Shown in pieces: positions 46,065 to 57,936 of a stretch of DNA of 64,000 bases (positions within the stretch are counted from its first letter, which is position 1; each line of letters begins with the position of its first letter). The notes under the pieces were generated by a model. The model made no database searches. It was not told the origin of the DNA and saw only the letters and a list, made by a program, of their open reading frames with translations. Both the position numbers and the translations under genes were made by a program. The stretch comes from Amaranthus tricolor (lineage: Eukaryota; Streptophyta; Magnoliopsida; Caryophyllales; Amaranthaceae), in assembly GCF_026212465.1 (NCBI RefSeq), contig NC_080057.1, positions 20,824,606-20,888,605 of the forward strand, in the 5' to 3' direction.

Positions 46065-47083
46065 TGGGCTCTTGCCTCCCTCTCAAACTCTGAGGACAGT
46101 GCTTGATTTAGCTTGGGGGGGATCTTGATTGTTGCTTTGAACACTCTCTTGTATATATTCTACTGCTTTTAGTGTAGTTTTTTTTGGTCGGAGTTGGTTG
46201 CTTCTCTCCTTTTTGCAGGTTCTTTTGCAAGTCACACTTTGGATAACGTGACGATTTTCTGTACTTCAGCTTGCATTAGGAAGTTAATTGGTGAGATCTT
46301 CCCAACTCTTTTCATAATTTAGCTCTGAGTATTTTTATTGCTTTCTTAGGATTGTTGCATGGTTTGTACCACTCATTAGGAATGGGAGTTTACATGTGAC
46401 CAAAAATATTGTATTGCTTTCTTAGTTGTAATGTATTTCTTTCTCCCTTGATGCGCCTTTGGATCTTTTTGACAAAGTATGTTTCCCTGTGCCCTATGGT
46501 TGAAATTTTTAACACTTGTGATTGCGGAGACTGGTCATTGTAGACTTTTGGGTTCTTTTTCCGATTCATTTGTATTATTGAAACTTGTGTTTTTGAGCAT
46601 TATTATCTATTGTTTGGAACAAGGAAGAGTTTACCTTGTAAGGGTTTGGACTTTGATTTCTATCTCACTATTTCCTTCTTGAGTGATTAGTTCCTGGTGT
46701 ATCACTGATCTCCATTTTGGCTTGGTACTGGTCTTGTTAGCTATGTAATTGCGTGATGAGCATGATAGAAGGCCCTCATTTGCTAGAAGCCATGTAACAT
46801 TGTTTTCAAAGACATTATTTGCCATTTGATTCTTTATTTTATTTGCCATTTGATCCTTTATTTTAAGCCCTACATTTTCTTTCATAACTAACCACATTGT
46901 AAACCTTTTTGACCCTATTTTATCAACCCAAGTCTAGCTTGGGGGAGCATTTGATCGGTTAGCAGGCGATATATATTCTGTCTTTTGGCTCACATTTAGT
47001 TGCATGGGGTACTTGAGTTAGGTTGATTATTTCCTCGTTGTTGGAGTGTGCTTATCTTCTTCATTGTTCATATTCATTGATTT

Positions 47084-47119
<36 letters not shown>

Positions 47120-47181
47120 AGAAAAATCCTCTTGGTTTGTCATATGTTACCATCTTTTCATTATTCATATTTATGTAGTTT

Positions 47182-47216
<35 letters not shown>

Positions 47217-47983
47217 AAGAAAGAAAAATTTGTCTCACATCTTTTATTTTATTGTACATTTTCGCCTTCGTAAGTTGTAAATCTCTTATAATTTGATGAT
47301 GATATGACGGTGCTTTCCATTAGTTGGGTTGGTTCGGTAGTTATGAGTTGAAGTTATTTGGAGTTGTTTTCGCCTCATTTTTTGGCTACGTTACTTTCTA
47401 GATTATGCTCCCCCAAAATAGACTTTTAGCTCGCATATTTTCAAATTGAATCCTACCTTTGACCCAAACCCCATTACAAGCCCAATAAAGACCTTCTTGA
47501 TAATCATGCAGTTATATGTGCCTCCTCGATTTAATACCTTGCCAAGATCTGAGAGTATGTGTTGCATTTCGAGTCGACTTCGATAGGTCGAGTGATATTA
47601 TTTCCCCTTTTAAACACGTGAGTGTTGTTGAGATGGGAGGGTGCCTTATTAGCATTTTAGGCTACAAAAATTGATTCATATGCACATCTTTTGCATATTT
47701 GTGGGCGGAGAGCGATCGAGTACATTTTTCTCGCCACAGATAGAGGAGTGTCACCCGTGAGAACTCTTTTCTTGATTCCTCGTTATTTCTTGGTGATAAG
47801 GCTTGAATTCGCTTGTATGATATTTTACTCTTGGATTGGTATTGAACTATTTGAATGCTTTGATTGAGAGAATGTGATCACAAGCGTTTTGCGATGTTGC
47901 TTTTATAGGGTGAAGCATACTTTTATTCTTAGAACCTTGTCTTGTTTGCTTGAGGACAAGCAAAGGTTCGGCTCGGGGGAGTT
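46065..47983 (+). other. Athila 3' non-coding region with polypurine tracts
   Basis: About 1.9 kb without a credible ORF. Two A runs of about 30 lie at 47,085-47,116 and 47,183-47,214. The primary polypurine tract is CTCGGGGGAG just before the 3' LTR (47,972-47,981). Related CTTGGGGGG/CTTGGGGGAG motifs occur at about 46,112 and 46,936. Confidence 0.6.
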
Positions 47984-49448
47984 TGATGTGTGTATTTTAT
48001 ATATTATTTTCTACCATGCCCCCATTGTATTTTCATAGCATTTCTCGCGTATTTTGCTCAATTTTCTATTGGTTTTTATGCTTGGTTGGAGTGTTTGTTT
48101 CTTATCTATTTTGTAGGTACAAAGCTCTAATTATGCTAGGAATCGACTCTTGGAGCGAGATTTGCAAGTTGGAAGGTCATTAGCTACTCAAAGGTCATTT
48201 TTGTGCTGACCAGGTCTCATACCCGGGTGGGTTTCCTCATACCCGGCCGGGTGAGCCTCACATACCCGACCGGGTTTGCACTTGATACTTAGAAGAATTT
48301 GAAGATGTTATTCGGAAGAAAAAGTTGCCACACGCACCCGGCCGGGTTTCCACATACCCGGCCGGGTGAGCCTCTCATACCCGGGTGGGTTCCCACATAC
48401 CCGGCCAGGCCTCTATTGAAGATTAAAATGCTCAGCTGCGTACCCGGGCGGGTTTCCACATACCCGGACGGGTTTACTCCTGGACTTAGAAAATTTTTGA
48501 CCTTTGAGATTTAGTTATGCTTCGCACCCGCCCGGGTTTCCACATACCCGGCCGGGTCAAGCAGTTATTTTTTTTTTAGTAACTTCCGTATCCTCCGATC
48601 TCTTTGGAGGAGGATATAAATAGCTTTTGAGGAGAATTACCAGGGGTGAAGTTTTTTTCTCTGTTTTGAGGGTTTGGTAGTGAAAGAGATTTATCATATT
48701 ACTTGCTTTGAGGGATTGTTAATCAACGCTTCGACATTGTAATTTTAATTATATTGGAGGTATTGATTTCAATCCTAATTTCTTGTTCTTGGTTATTATT
48801 GTTATCTTTGAATGCTTGTGTCTCTATTAAATTTAAATTTGAATTTCTGCATGAATTTCATTGTTGAATCTCTTGTTAGTTTCAATATGCTTAGTGAGTA
48901 GTTTTATTTCTAGGGTTTGGTGAAACTATGCAAAAGGTCATGATTCTTGTTTGATTTTAGGATTTAAATTTGGTTTGTTTAGGTGATTCAATTGATGGGT
49001 TCTAGATTGATTGCATGTTTGGCCAATTTGCAAGTTTTATTCGCTCAATTCTATAAGCGAGAGTTGCGAGTTTGAGTGAACGATTTCCTTCTTTGAACAA
49101 TTAAGCTTTAATCGCGATAGCTTGTTTTATTGTTTAATTGTCGAATTTGTTTGCGAGAGCAACATCTTCCTTCGCCTATATTCATTCCTATCCCAATTGT
49201 TGTTCATGAATCATGATCTATGCATAGTGGATCCTTTTAGCCCTAGGTTTTTAATTATTGAATTCTATTCATCTCTTATTTTTGCGTTCTACTTAGATAA
49301 CCAAAAATCCAACATTTGATCGTTAACAATAGTGAACTTAATTTAAATTGTAACTTCATTTGTCCTTCCACAGTGGTTCGACCCTACTTTCCCAACTATA
49401 CTAGTTAGGTGAATTAGGAATTATTTTTGGTAGTAAAACGACCTATCA
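47984..49448 (+). repeat. 3' LTR of the Athila element
   Basis: 1,465 bp. It matches the 5' LTR except at 48,847 and 49,417 by eye, and is followed by target duplication ATGAT. Confidence 0.95.
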
Positions 49449-49453
49449 ATGAT

Positions 49454-49639
49454 TCAAGGCGGGATGATTCATCACCGAAATATCAGAGCAATAACTATCT
49501 ATTCGTAATAATCATATGCTAAACATGATAGATAAACATATATACATTTACATATATACAAACTATATACAAATGTCAAAATATTACAAATGTTCAATAT
49601 ACTACAAACAATACACTAATGCTCATTCTCCTCCTACAC
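49454..49639. other. Flank of the Athila insertion
   Basis: AT-rich. 'tgattcaaggc' repeats occur on both sides of the insertion site. No gene. Confidence 0.35.
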
Positions 49640-51240
49640 CCTCTCTAGCTGTGATGGTCTAGACTGTCTCTTATGATAGTAAGAGGCAGTCATATGGCGC
49701 TCGGGGAGGGGAGGTGATTGATACCGGGATGACCCCGCACCTTGGGATGTTCCCGCACCCTGTGAGGACCCCACAACATCCTAGGGATACGTTAGGTCGA
49801 CCTCCTCCAATTGTACGTCGTCGTGAGGAGGAGATTCCCTCTGCATGTCGCCTGAGGTCTCTAACACAGCCACTTCTGGAATGAAGTGCTGGAACTGGAT
49901 CCCTAGGTGCGCAATCTCCCGTACAGGCTCCTCTTGACTAGAGCTAATCACAGATGCGACACCTTGTGCCTGCAAATCACTTGATCGTTAAATAAAGTTA
50001 TATTATATAAGTTATATGTTTAATAATTCAACATGGAAGAATACTTACAAACTGTGTCATCATTGGTGTGACGGGGGCGTACTAAGCTGCTGCGATGATA
50101 CCTCGAGGTGTGATCCATCGGCGAGTGATGGAGAGAAACCACACCATGTAATTCAGAGAAGTAGGTGTGCCGGCAGCATTAATTGGTGCACCTTGCGCCA
50201 ACAGCTCCAACTGTCGATCCCAGCGAGCGATGTGTCGCCCATTGATCTCAAGCAGTTCTTCGGGTCCCGATCCTTACGTGAGGTGAGATAGAGCTCAAAC
50301 CCCGTGTCACATGGCGGGAGGATGCCCTGTACCACCCCATACTGGCGAAATACGCGCTCGGGAATATGTGCTTTGACTATTTAGAAGCAAATGAATGGTA
50401 CAGAGGCTCTCTACGCACCCGACATTATGCCTGAGTGCTGAGGCAAGGCAGCATATGCCTCAACGGGGTATGGGTCCCAACGAAACTACAAGTTAAGAAG
50501 CAATTAACAAATTACAATACATGATAATAATGATGTTAAATAGTGAAGCATTTACTTGGTCTGCTCGTAATAGATCCAAATGATCACGAAAGAATCCCAC
50601 ACCGGATCCGGTGTGAGTCCTTGTGTGTTGTGCAAATGTTCATCGAGATCCTTATGGAACCTCTGGAGGGGGATTGATTGGAGGTGCAACAGCGCCATGT
50701 CCAACAGTTCTCATTGGTTGCCCAATGAAAATGTGCTCCCAAACCCAAAGCTATGACAATTATACATAAATAAGTAAATGTAGGAATCCAAACATATTGA
50801 AAAACAAAACAATCATAATTTGTAAGTTTCAATTACCTGGAGTATAACTAGTGGTCCAGCAATCTCCTTCACGTTCCTCTATGAAGCATTGCAGAGCCAT
50901 CTGTACAGATAGCGTAGGGCTGCGGAACCCCAACTGTAACACCTCAGAATTTCCGACTTTACACCAACTGTATCCGGTAATGCGCTCCCAAGGAGCATCA
51001 AGCAACGTCAAGTACAGAATCTATACTTGACTACCAGTCTTGTCGGCAAACAAGACCGTACCAAGCAAGTAAAATATATACGCCTTAGCGTACCTCTCTA
51101 TAGTGACCTCATCAGCACCTTCAGGGAGGTGCGAGAAGTGTTGCGCTAACCATATAACACGCAACCCACTCCCTTGGACTATGTCTGTCGGAGGTCACAC
51201 TCCAAGTACCCTTTAGAGTATGTCTCTATATGGGAAGTCG
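49640..51240 (-). pseudogene. Decayed plant mobile domain (PMD) gene
   Basis: Minus-strand reading gives successive conserved pieces of the plant mobile domain (the MAIN / phosphatase-7-long-form type): HFSHLPEGADEV and AKAYIFYLLGTVLFADKTGS (about 51,170-51,035), YSWGSAALRYLYRWLCN then EIAGPLVILQ (50,945-50,835), LWVWEHIFIGQP (about 50,750), FRWDPYPVEAYAALPQHSGI (about 50,480), and PERVFRQYGVVQGILPP (about 50,350). They lie in different frames with stops (for example after GSQV and after LCNAS), and some gaps look like former introns. The gene is therefore not functional. A Gln/Glu-rich tail reads further left (49,780-49,975). PMD domains occur both in host genes and inside Mutator- and gypsy-type transposons. 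No transposon ends were found here, so its origin is open. Confidence 0.65.
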
Positions 51241-52240
51241 TGTCAATACATCTAGGGTATTTGACAAATGATACTTCACTACAAATTATTTCCCTTGCTA
51301 CCAACTATTTATCATTAACATGATATATATCATGAAAATGTTTACTACAAATCATTCTTATTCCCACCATTTATTACCGATTACTAAACAGACCGTTAGT
51401 GTTTTAGGTGCTTTTGTTTTTTGGATGTTGCCTTGTACATTTATGCTAGTGTTTTTCTTTTAATAAAAATCTTATTTTCCAAAGAATAAATCATACGATA
51501 CCCTCTATTTAATTCAGAAGGTATTTAACAAATAAATAATAATTGGTAGATGATAAAGTAATTGATTTTAACAATTGATTTTTAAGAGCCGAATTGACCA
51601 ACATATTTTGAACACGTTGCTAGGAGCAACTTGTTAAAAATTAATTTATTAATAATAGTAAGACGCATTAACCAACTAATTTACCAAACATTAGAATTAG
51701 ATAGTTCGACCACCAAACCATCTATTTCAATTGCTAAATAAATTGTTTTGCCAAATACCCCATCTCGATTGTGAAATATCTAAACTATGCAATTGGAAGA
51801 TAAATTGATAAATTCATCCAACCCATATATGCATACAACTAGTCTCTTGAGAGATCGTCTCTTTGAGAGACGTTTCTCAAGCCCAGCCCATTGAAACTCA
51901 ATGTCTATTTACATTATCCTTAGTGCTATTTACCGTATTTTTAATGTCTACTCACAATATTTTAAATGTCTACTTATATTATTTTTAATGCCTACTTGTA
52001 ATATTTCAAAAAATATATAATGAACCGGCCCAATTAAAAATAGTCTCTTAAAAAGACAGCATCTCACAAGAATTTGTAATATTCATAGTGCATATGGTCA
52101 TATGGACATCAAAATTCCCAACTCCGTATCAAATTTAGTGATAGATTTGGGTTAGAAAAACATAAGCCTAAAAACGACCAAATGGTTGCGTTAGGGACCA
52201 TACAAACAAACCCAAAATCTTGTTCTTCCTATCTTCAGTT
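51241..52240. other. Intergenic, upstream of the NUMOD3 gene
   Basis: AT-rich, no gene. A dispersed repeat near 51,840-52,080 contains GAGAGATCGTCTCTTTGAGA and repeated 'tgtctactt' units. The last 200 bp are CT-rich and probably hold the promoter and 5' leader of the next gene. Confidence 0.35.
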
Positions 52241-52431
52241 TCTTGGGTTTCTTCCCACTTCCTCTCTTTCGTTCACTTCAATTCTTCATATTCCCTTTCC
52301 TTTTATCTCTAATTCAACTTTCTTTCTCTATAGAGTGTCATCCTGATTCTGAAGTATTAAACTTCAATGGAAAATTGGCGACCATTACTTTCTTTCTGGA
52401 ATCTTCTAGAATCTTACTGAATGAGCTCCCC

Positions 52432-55400
52432 ATGTCTTCACTTGGTACTCTCTTCATGTTTCTTTTCTCTAGCCTTCTGTTCTTCAAAGCTATTGATAAT
52501 GTTATTGCACTATAATAATATTTTATCTGCTATGCTTTTTATATGTTGAATATGGTGTTTTGTTGTTTCATTAGTACTAATTGTAATATGGGTAACTACT
52601 AATTTCTAGGGATTGTTCAAGGGATTATTTTTTTCTTTGTGAATCTTTATTTTTCCCTTCAATTTTCGTTTGCTTATTTGTTTGATGAAGTCTTTTGGGT
52701 GCACAATTCTGAATTTAAATGATAAAACAAGCCATAAGGTATCTTTGAATATAATTATTTTATGGATAAGTTGCCCTTGAACATGATAAACAATAGACCT
52801 GTTGTATGAGAATTTTAGGTTGGCCTAGTGGTTGAATGCTTTTTGTATATTCTTATAGCAAGGGTTAAATTCTCACTGTCTATAAAGAAGATGACTGAGT
52901 GATGGGGAGTTAATAGTGATATGATGAATTTGGATTTGCTAGAGCATATGGTAGTCCATAGCAATGGCTCGAGGAGGAGAACATTCCTTAAGACCTTGTT
53001 CGGATGGAAGGAAATGGAGGGAAAAGAAGGGAAAGGATTTGGAGAGATGAAAATCTCCATGTTTGGATAGCAAAAAAAAGGAGGGGAGGGGTTTGAAGGA
53101 AGGGATTTGGAGGGATTAAGTCTTTTAATTTTGTTAACATCAAAAACTCTCCATAAGAGGAAAGATTTGGAAGGAAAATGAAATTTCCTTTCTTTTCCCT
53201 CCCTTTCCTTACTAAACAAACATGGAAGTCTTCTCTCTCTCTTCCTCCTCCCCTTCCTTCCCTTCCTCTCCCCTTCCTTTGTTTTCTCTTCTAGTTTGCA
53301 TCCAAACATAGTGTTATGATCATAAGAGTTGAAAGTTTGGTTCATATAGATGACTTTGTCTATATGGGAATAAAAGATTTGGCCTTATTGTCAATGTTGT
53401 TGGTTGGAGTAATATTAATCAATCATTTCTAGCTTACTATTTACTTTTAGTTAACTCAGTAACTCGAATATTCACAACTATTGATTCTTGCAATACTTGA
53501 ATAAAAAGGTTACATTGATGAAGTCATGGTGAATCTTTAAGCCAATAGAAGCATAATCTTTTATTCTATGTTTGGAAACATATCATATTCTTTTATGCTA
53601 TGTTTGGGAACGTACCATAATGCAAAAAAGGCTGCATCTGTGTATCTCGATCATATCATAACGGTTTCTTTGAGCTTTCTGCAACTGAAATATAGGCTGC
53701 ATTGACCGCAAAATCCTTTTCACGTCATTACCAAAACCGTATTATTGCACTATGCTAGAAGCTCCTACTCCCTTTAGGATATAACACTAAACGAGTGTAT
53801 ATTGTGATAAAAGCAGATATTGCTATTACACAGTCTTCCTTCCAGAAGTGTTTTGCTCATTCAAGGCTGCACTCTTTTATCAAAGGTACAATACCCAAGT
53901 GTTCCTTATCACAGCTTGAGGATAGATGGGCATCATTTCGGATTTCCTTTAAGAATACAGGGGACTTGAACTCCAACTGGAGTCATTCCTATAAGAGGTC
54001 ACATCATATGTTTCTGGTTAAAGCTGTTGCTACTCTTGAGCTTAGTTCTTTAACTCCAAAATGTCTGGTCCAACGTAAAGGTGAAGAAAAGGAAAACAAT
54101 GTCGTCTTATCAACTGAAGAACAACAGAGCTCAGTTCTTGATAGTACAACAAGTAAAGAATCAGAGGAAGTTGATGAGAAAGAAAAGTTGAGACGCATGC
54201 GTATTTCAAAATCAAATAAGGGGAACACGCCGTGGAATAAAGGCAGAAAGCATAGTCCTGGTAATTTACTTGTACATCTGCAGCTTTCATGCTTTTGCAT
54301 TTTGGAGCTTGATATGATGAACACTGAATACTTTGATAATGTACAGAAACTCTTCGACGTATCAAGGAGAGGACCAAACTTGCAATGCAGAACCCTAAGG
54401 TGAAGTCATGTAAGATTTATTGGTTTATATGTTTGTGACTTAGGAGCGGCAAGGAATAGATTTATATCGACCCTGAAGCCTTTTCGAGGTTTGTCTATGG
54501 ATGAGAACTGCATCTTAGGCCCGCCATATACTCTCTACTTTGAGAATCTAGATTTTAGGAAGAGCACTTGCTTAAATATGTAACTCTGTTTGGATCGAAA
54601 GGAAAGGGGAGGGATTTGGAAGGATGGGTATCACTTGTTTGGATAACAAAAGGGGAGGGGAGGGATTTGGAGGGGCAGGGTATGGAGGGAAAACATGACA
54701 AATTTGTTAAGAATGTAATCTCTCCTAAAGTAGAAAGATTTAGATTTGGAGGGAAAACGCTCATTTTTGTTCCTTTTACCTTCCCTTGCTTTCTAAACAA
54801 ACAAGGTGCACTCTCTTAATTTGTTATCCAAACATAGTGTAAGTGATTGCCATTTCTCTTGATTTTTGCTTTTTGATACCTGTCACACGAGAGTATATAG
54901 GACAAGAATCGAATCATTACATCTCCTAGTGCTCATGTTTAGCTATCTCATTTATCCAGTCATCCTAAGCTATGTTACTCGGACTCTTCATTTTGCTTCA
55001 CATACCCCTGTCCGATCCTTGATCCTAGACATTGGTATGGCACTTAGACACTTCATTTTAGGTGCAGAATTCAATATTTAGACGTATCTGGCACTTAAAC
55101 ACGTATCAATATCCAATATCAAACACCCGACTCCAAGTAACATAGATCCTAAGATATTATGGAATTTGAAAATTTTTTCTTTTGCCTTAGCTTCCTTGTT
55201 TCGTATACATGCAAGTAATTGTTTTACTCATACATTATGAGATCCATTCTAATGAAACTTTCTGCTCAGGTGAAAATGAAGTTGTTAAATAATGTTGGTC
55301 ATGTACAAAGGTGAGTCCAGACCAAGTTCTGTTCTGATTCATGTCGAGTAGCCCATTGTTACTTCCATCATATCATGTTAGGGTAATTCTTTCGTCATAT

Positions 55401-57936
55401 TCTCCCTTTAATGTGTATGCACTTCTTGTAGTCGTCAGACAAGGGAAAAAATTGCAGTTGGAGTGCGAATCGGCTGGAGAAAACGTCGTGAAAAGTTGTC
55501 GCTTCAGGAAAATTGCCTTTTTGATTGGCAGAACTTGATTGCTGAAGCTGCTCGAAAAGGTAACCTAGAGGAGGAAGAGTTGCAGTGGGAATCGTACGAG
55601 ATTATAAACGAACGCTTGAAGCAAGAGTGGGTGGCCAGCATTGAACATAGGAAAACAATGCCCGGACCCAAAGCTAGCAAGAGAGCACCCAAATCTTTAG
55701 AACAACGGAGAAAAATTGCCGAGGCCATTGCTGCTAAATGGGCGGATCCTGTAAGTTCTCATCCCAATACTGAAACATATTTTCCCAATAACTTCATAAG
55801 CTCTCATCCCGAGTTTTCCGGCCTTGATTAGTGGCAAAACTTTTATGCCCTTGGTTTTTCTGACATTTTAGAATTAACCCTTAAGAGCTGCCCAAGCAAT
55901 CTAATTTCTGCGGCATTCACAGGACATTACAACAATATTGCATGACTTCTATGCCACTAAAATGGCTCCCGCTTAGGCTAAGTACGGGGGATTGGATATA
56001 TATAGAACATCACCCTTGTAAACAACAAAGAGGTTGAGTCCGGTGAACTGTGAACCCATGATTGTTGTCATAAGCTAAATGTTAGTATGTTACATCCAAT
56101 AGTCATAGTTTGAGGCTTTGAGCTTTTGATATTTTGTGCTCTTCATGTATGCGGCAGTCCAGTTGAACAGAGTTTACATCTTGTTATTATGTCGTATAGG
56201 TAGGAATTTAGAACTCTATAAAGGGATGAAGAACCTTCTGTTATTCTGTGATTATCGAACTAGCTACTTAAAGGAAATGCTTTTCAATTCGACCTCTTTG
56301 AAGCCATCCTTTCTTGGATATCGTCATCATATGATACTGTTACTCAGTATGAGGCCCTAGATATGGTGTATGGCTGCATGCAACTTCACCCATATAGCGA
56401 TTATGAGATGTACAAGGTTTATGGTGTTGTCATCCAATGATACCGTCATCCTGTGTGAGGCCTTAGCTTAGGGTAGTGTAGTTGGCTGCATGTAGCTTCG
56501 CCAGTATAGCTAGAAGACCTGTATGCCTTAAGGTATACTCAGATCGACAGAATGTTCTGAATTACACGCAAACGGTACTAGAATTCTGGAAGGTGTCATA
56601 TACCTTCAAGTAATCTGTAAGCATCGGATTAAGCTTAGCAATGTCTAGAAGATCCCATTTGTCCCTAGTCCAAGAGTATTGTGTGCTTCGAGTATGGCTT
56701 AACAGTGCTGTTTTCTATTTTGTCGATCTATTTCTATTGATATTCAACGAAACAATCTAATTCTTGCTTTGGATCCTTGAGCCTTTCACTTTCTTGTTCG
56801 ACTGATCTGATTTTCTTCCTTCAAAACAAAGGAATACCGTTCGAGGGTGTCCTCCGGGATGGCTAAATATTACGAATCAGCAGATGGGGCTGAGAGAAAG
56901 GTGAAGAGGAAATCAAGTAGTCGATCACAAACCCCGAGAACTCCTAAGAAGAAGCTCAGTAGTGCAGAAAGATTGATTGTAATTGAAAGGAAGGTAAAGA
57001 ACCAATCATCGAAATTGAAGAAAAGGACCGCTCCCAAGTACAAGGATCCTTTGGCAAGCTCCAAACTGGAAATGTTGAAGAACATAAGGGCACAAAGGGT
57101 GGCATCCGAAGCAAGTAAGAACGAAGCTGTGGAACGAGCAAAGTAAGTCATCAACCTTTAAGATTTTGTATCCCTTTGTTGTTGATTTTGCCTTTTCTTA
57201 TAATGGTGAACTGAATGACTACAGGCTCCTGATAGCCAAAGCACGAAAGGCTGCCAAGGCCCTCGAGATCGCTGCACTGAAAAGCCCGGTTGCTCAAGCT
57301 TCCCTCGTTGAGGCAAGAAATCTTATTGCTGAAGCAACTCGATCTATTGAATCAATAGTAAACGAAAAGGTTGCTTCAGGAGAGAATCTAACATTAGGGA
57401 AAATTATTCATGCCGAGAAGGATGAAAATTCGAGTGTAATAGAATTAGATGCTGTTAGTCATGCTTTCCTTAAAAGGGTTAATGGCACTTGCACTGGGAT
57501 TCAGGTTGAGAAGGCGGAAAGTCCCCAAATTCGATCTGAAGACGATAAAACTCAACCGACAGATGATGTTGATGAACGAGACCGTATAGGGATCAATGGA
57601 ATCAGTACTGGGCACGTGAAAACATTCGATGGCCAAAATCTAGATGTCGGTCTGTATAAGATGCCAATACCACAAGATTTGGATGTGATTCACCAGCACC
57701 AAAGGCAAATCGGTGGGTATAGATTTCCTAAATTCGATATCCAGAGTTTCACAGGGAAATCGGAAACGCGAGACCTCATGAATCAACAACATTCACATGT
57801 GCCGAATGGTCTCGCATCGTGCAATCGCCTTACCAAGTTGCAAATTCATGAACAAAAAGTAGCTCCAGCTCCAGAAAAACTAGCAACTAAAAGATGGGTT
57901 CATGGAAGACTGGTTGACATTGTAGCAGGGAAGTGA
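52432..57936 (+). CDS. Plant NUMOD3-domain DNA-binding-like protein, seven exons
   Basis: Coding exons: 52,432-52,444; 53,817-54,260; 54,347-54,399; 55,270-55,310; 55,432-55,750; 56,832-57,142; 57,225-57,936. All introns are GT-AG and phases fit, giving 631 codons with the stop. The first coding exon is only 13 nt and joins to give MSSLDIAITQ. Exon 2 has an organelle-targeting-like N-terminus, then KLRRMRISKSNKGNTPWNKG; with exon 3 this forms a NUMOD3 motif (about residues 130-170), a DNA-binding module known from homing endonucleases. Exon 5 adds VGVRIGWRKRREKL, a second basic NUMOD3-like stretch and QRRKIAEAIAAKWADP. Exons 6-7 hold basic KYKDPLASSKLEMLKNIRAQ and a helical Ala-rich region (AKARKAAKALEIAALKSPVA). 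No nuclease domain is present. Plants have such proteins as single genes of unknown function, possibly plastid or nuclear. The structure was assembled by matching remembered family order; exon 1 is the least certain. Confidence 0.8.
52992..53311. mobile_element. MITE-like element in intron 1 of the NUMOD3 gene
   Basis: Starts CTTGTTCGGATGGAAGG and ends CATCCAAACATAG. The left half is purine-rich (GGAGGGAAAAGAAGGG) and the right half is its pyrimidine-rich complement, so the stretch folds back. Boundaries are approximate and no target duplication is certain. Confidence 0.5.
54583..54838. mobile_element. Second copy of the same MITE family in intron 3
   Basis: Starts CTCTGTTTGGATCGAAAGG and ends TATCCAAACATAG, with the same purine-rich left arm (GGGGAGGGATTTGG) as the intron 1 copy. 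About 256 bp. Confidence 0.5.

Larger units (their letters stand above)
22429..49448 (+). mobile_element. Athila-type Ty3/gypsy retrotransposon with two nested insertions
   Basis: The element starts TG and ends CA and is flanked by a perfect 5-bp duplication ATGAT (22,424-22,428 and 49,449-49,453). In order it has a 5' LTR, tRNA-Asp primer site, gag-PR-RT, RNase H-integrase, an ATHILA-ORF1/env-like ORF, a long 3' non-coding part, a polypurine tract and a 3' LTR. Two younger insertions split it (24,048-26,916 and 30,469-42,198). Without them and their duplications it is about 12.4 kb, a normal Athila size. The LTRs differ at only two positions by eye. Confidence 0.93.

Noticed and set aside
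47046..47273. 75-codon Lys-rich ORF in the Athila tail
   Set aside because: It consists of translations of two poly(A) tracts.
50016..50335. Plus-strand 91-codon ORF opposite the PMD relic
   Set aside because: Antisense to readable plant-mobile-domain blocks, with no protein family resemblance.
53795..53816. ATG at 53,795 as the NUMOD3 gene start
   Set aside because: An acceptor AAAAGCAG at 53,816 and the 13-nt upstream exon give a start that fits the family better. The alternative is kept as possible only if cDNA shows it.
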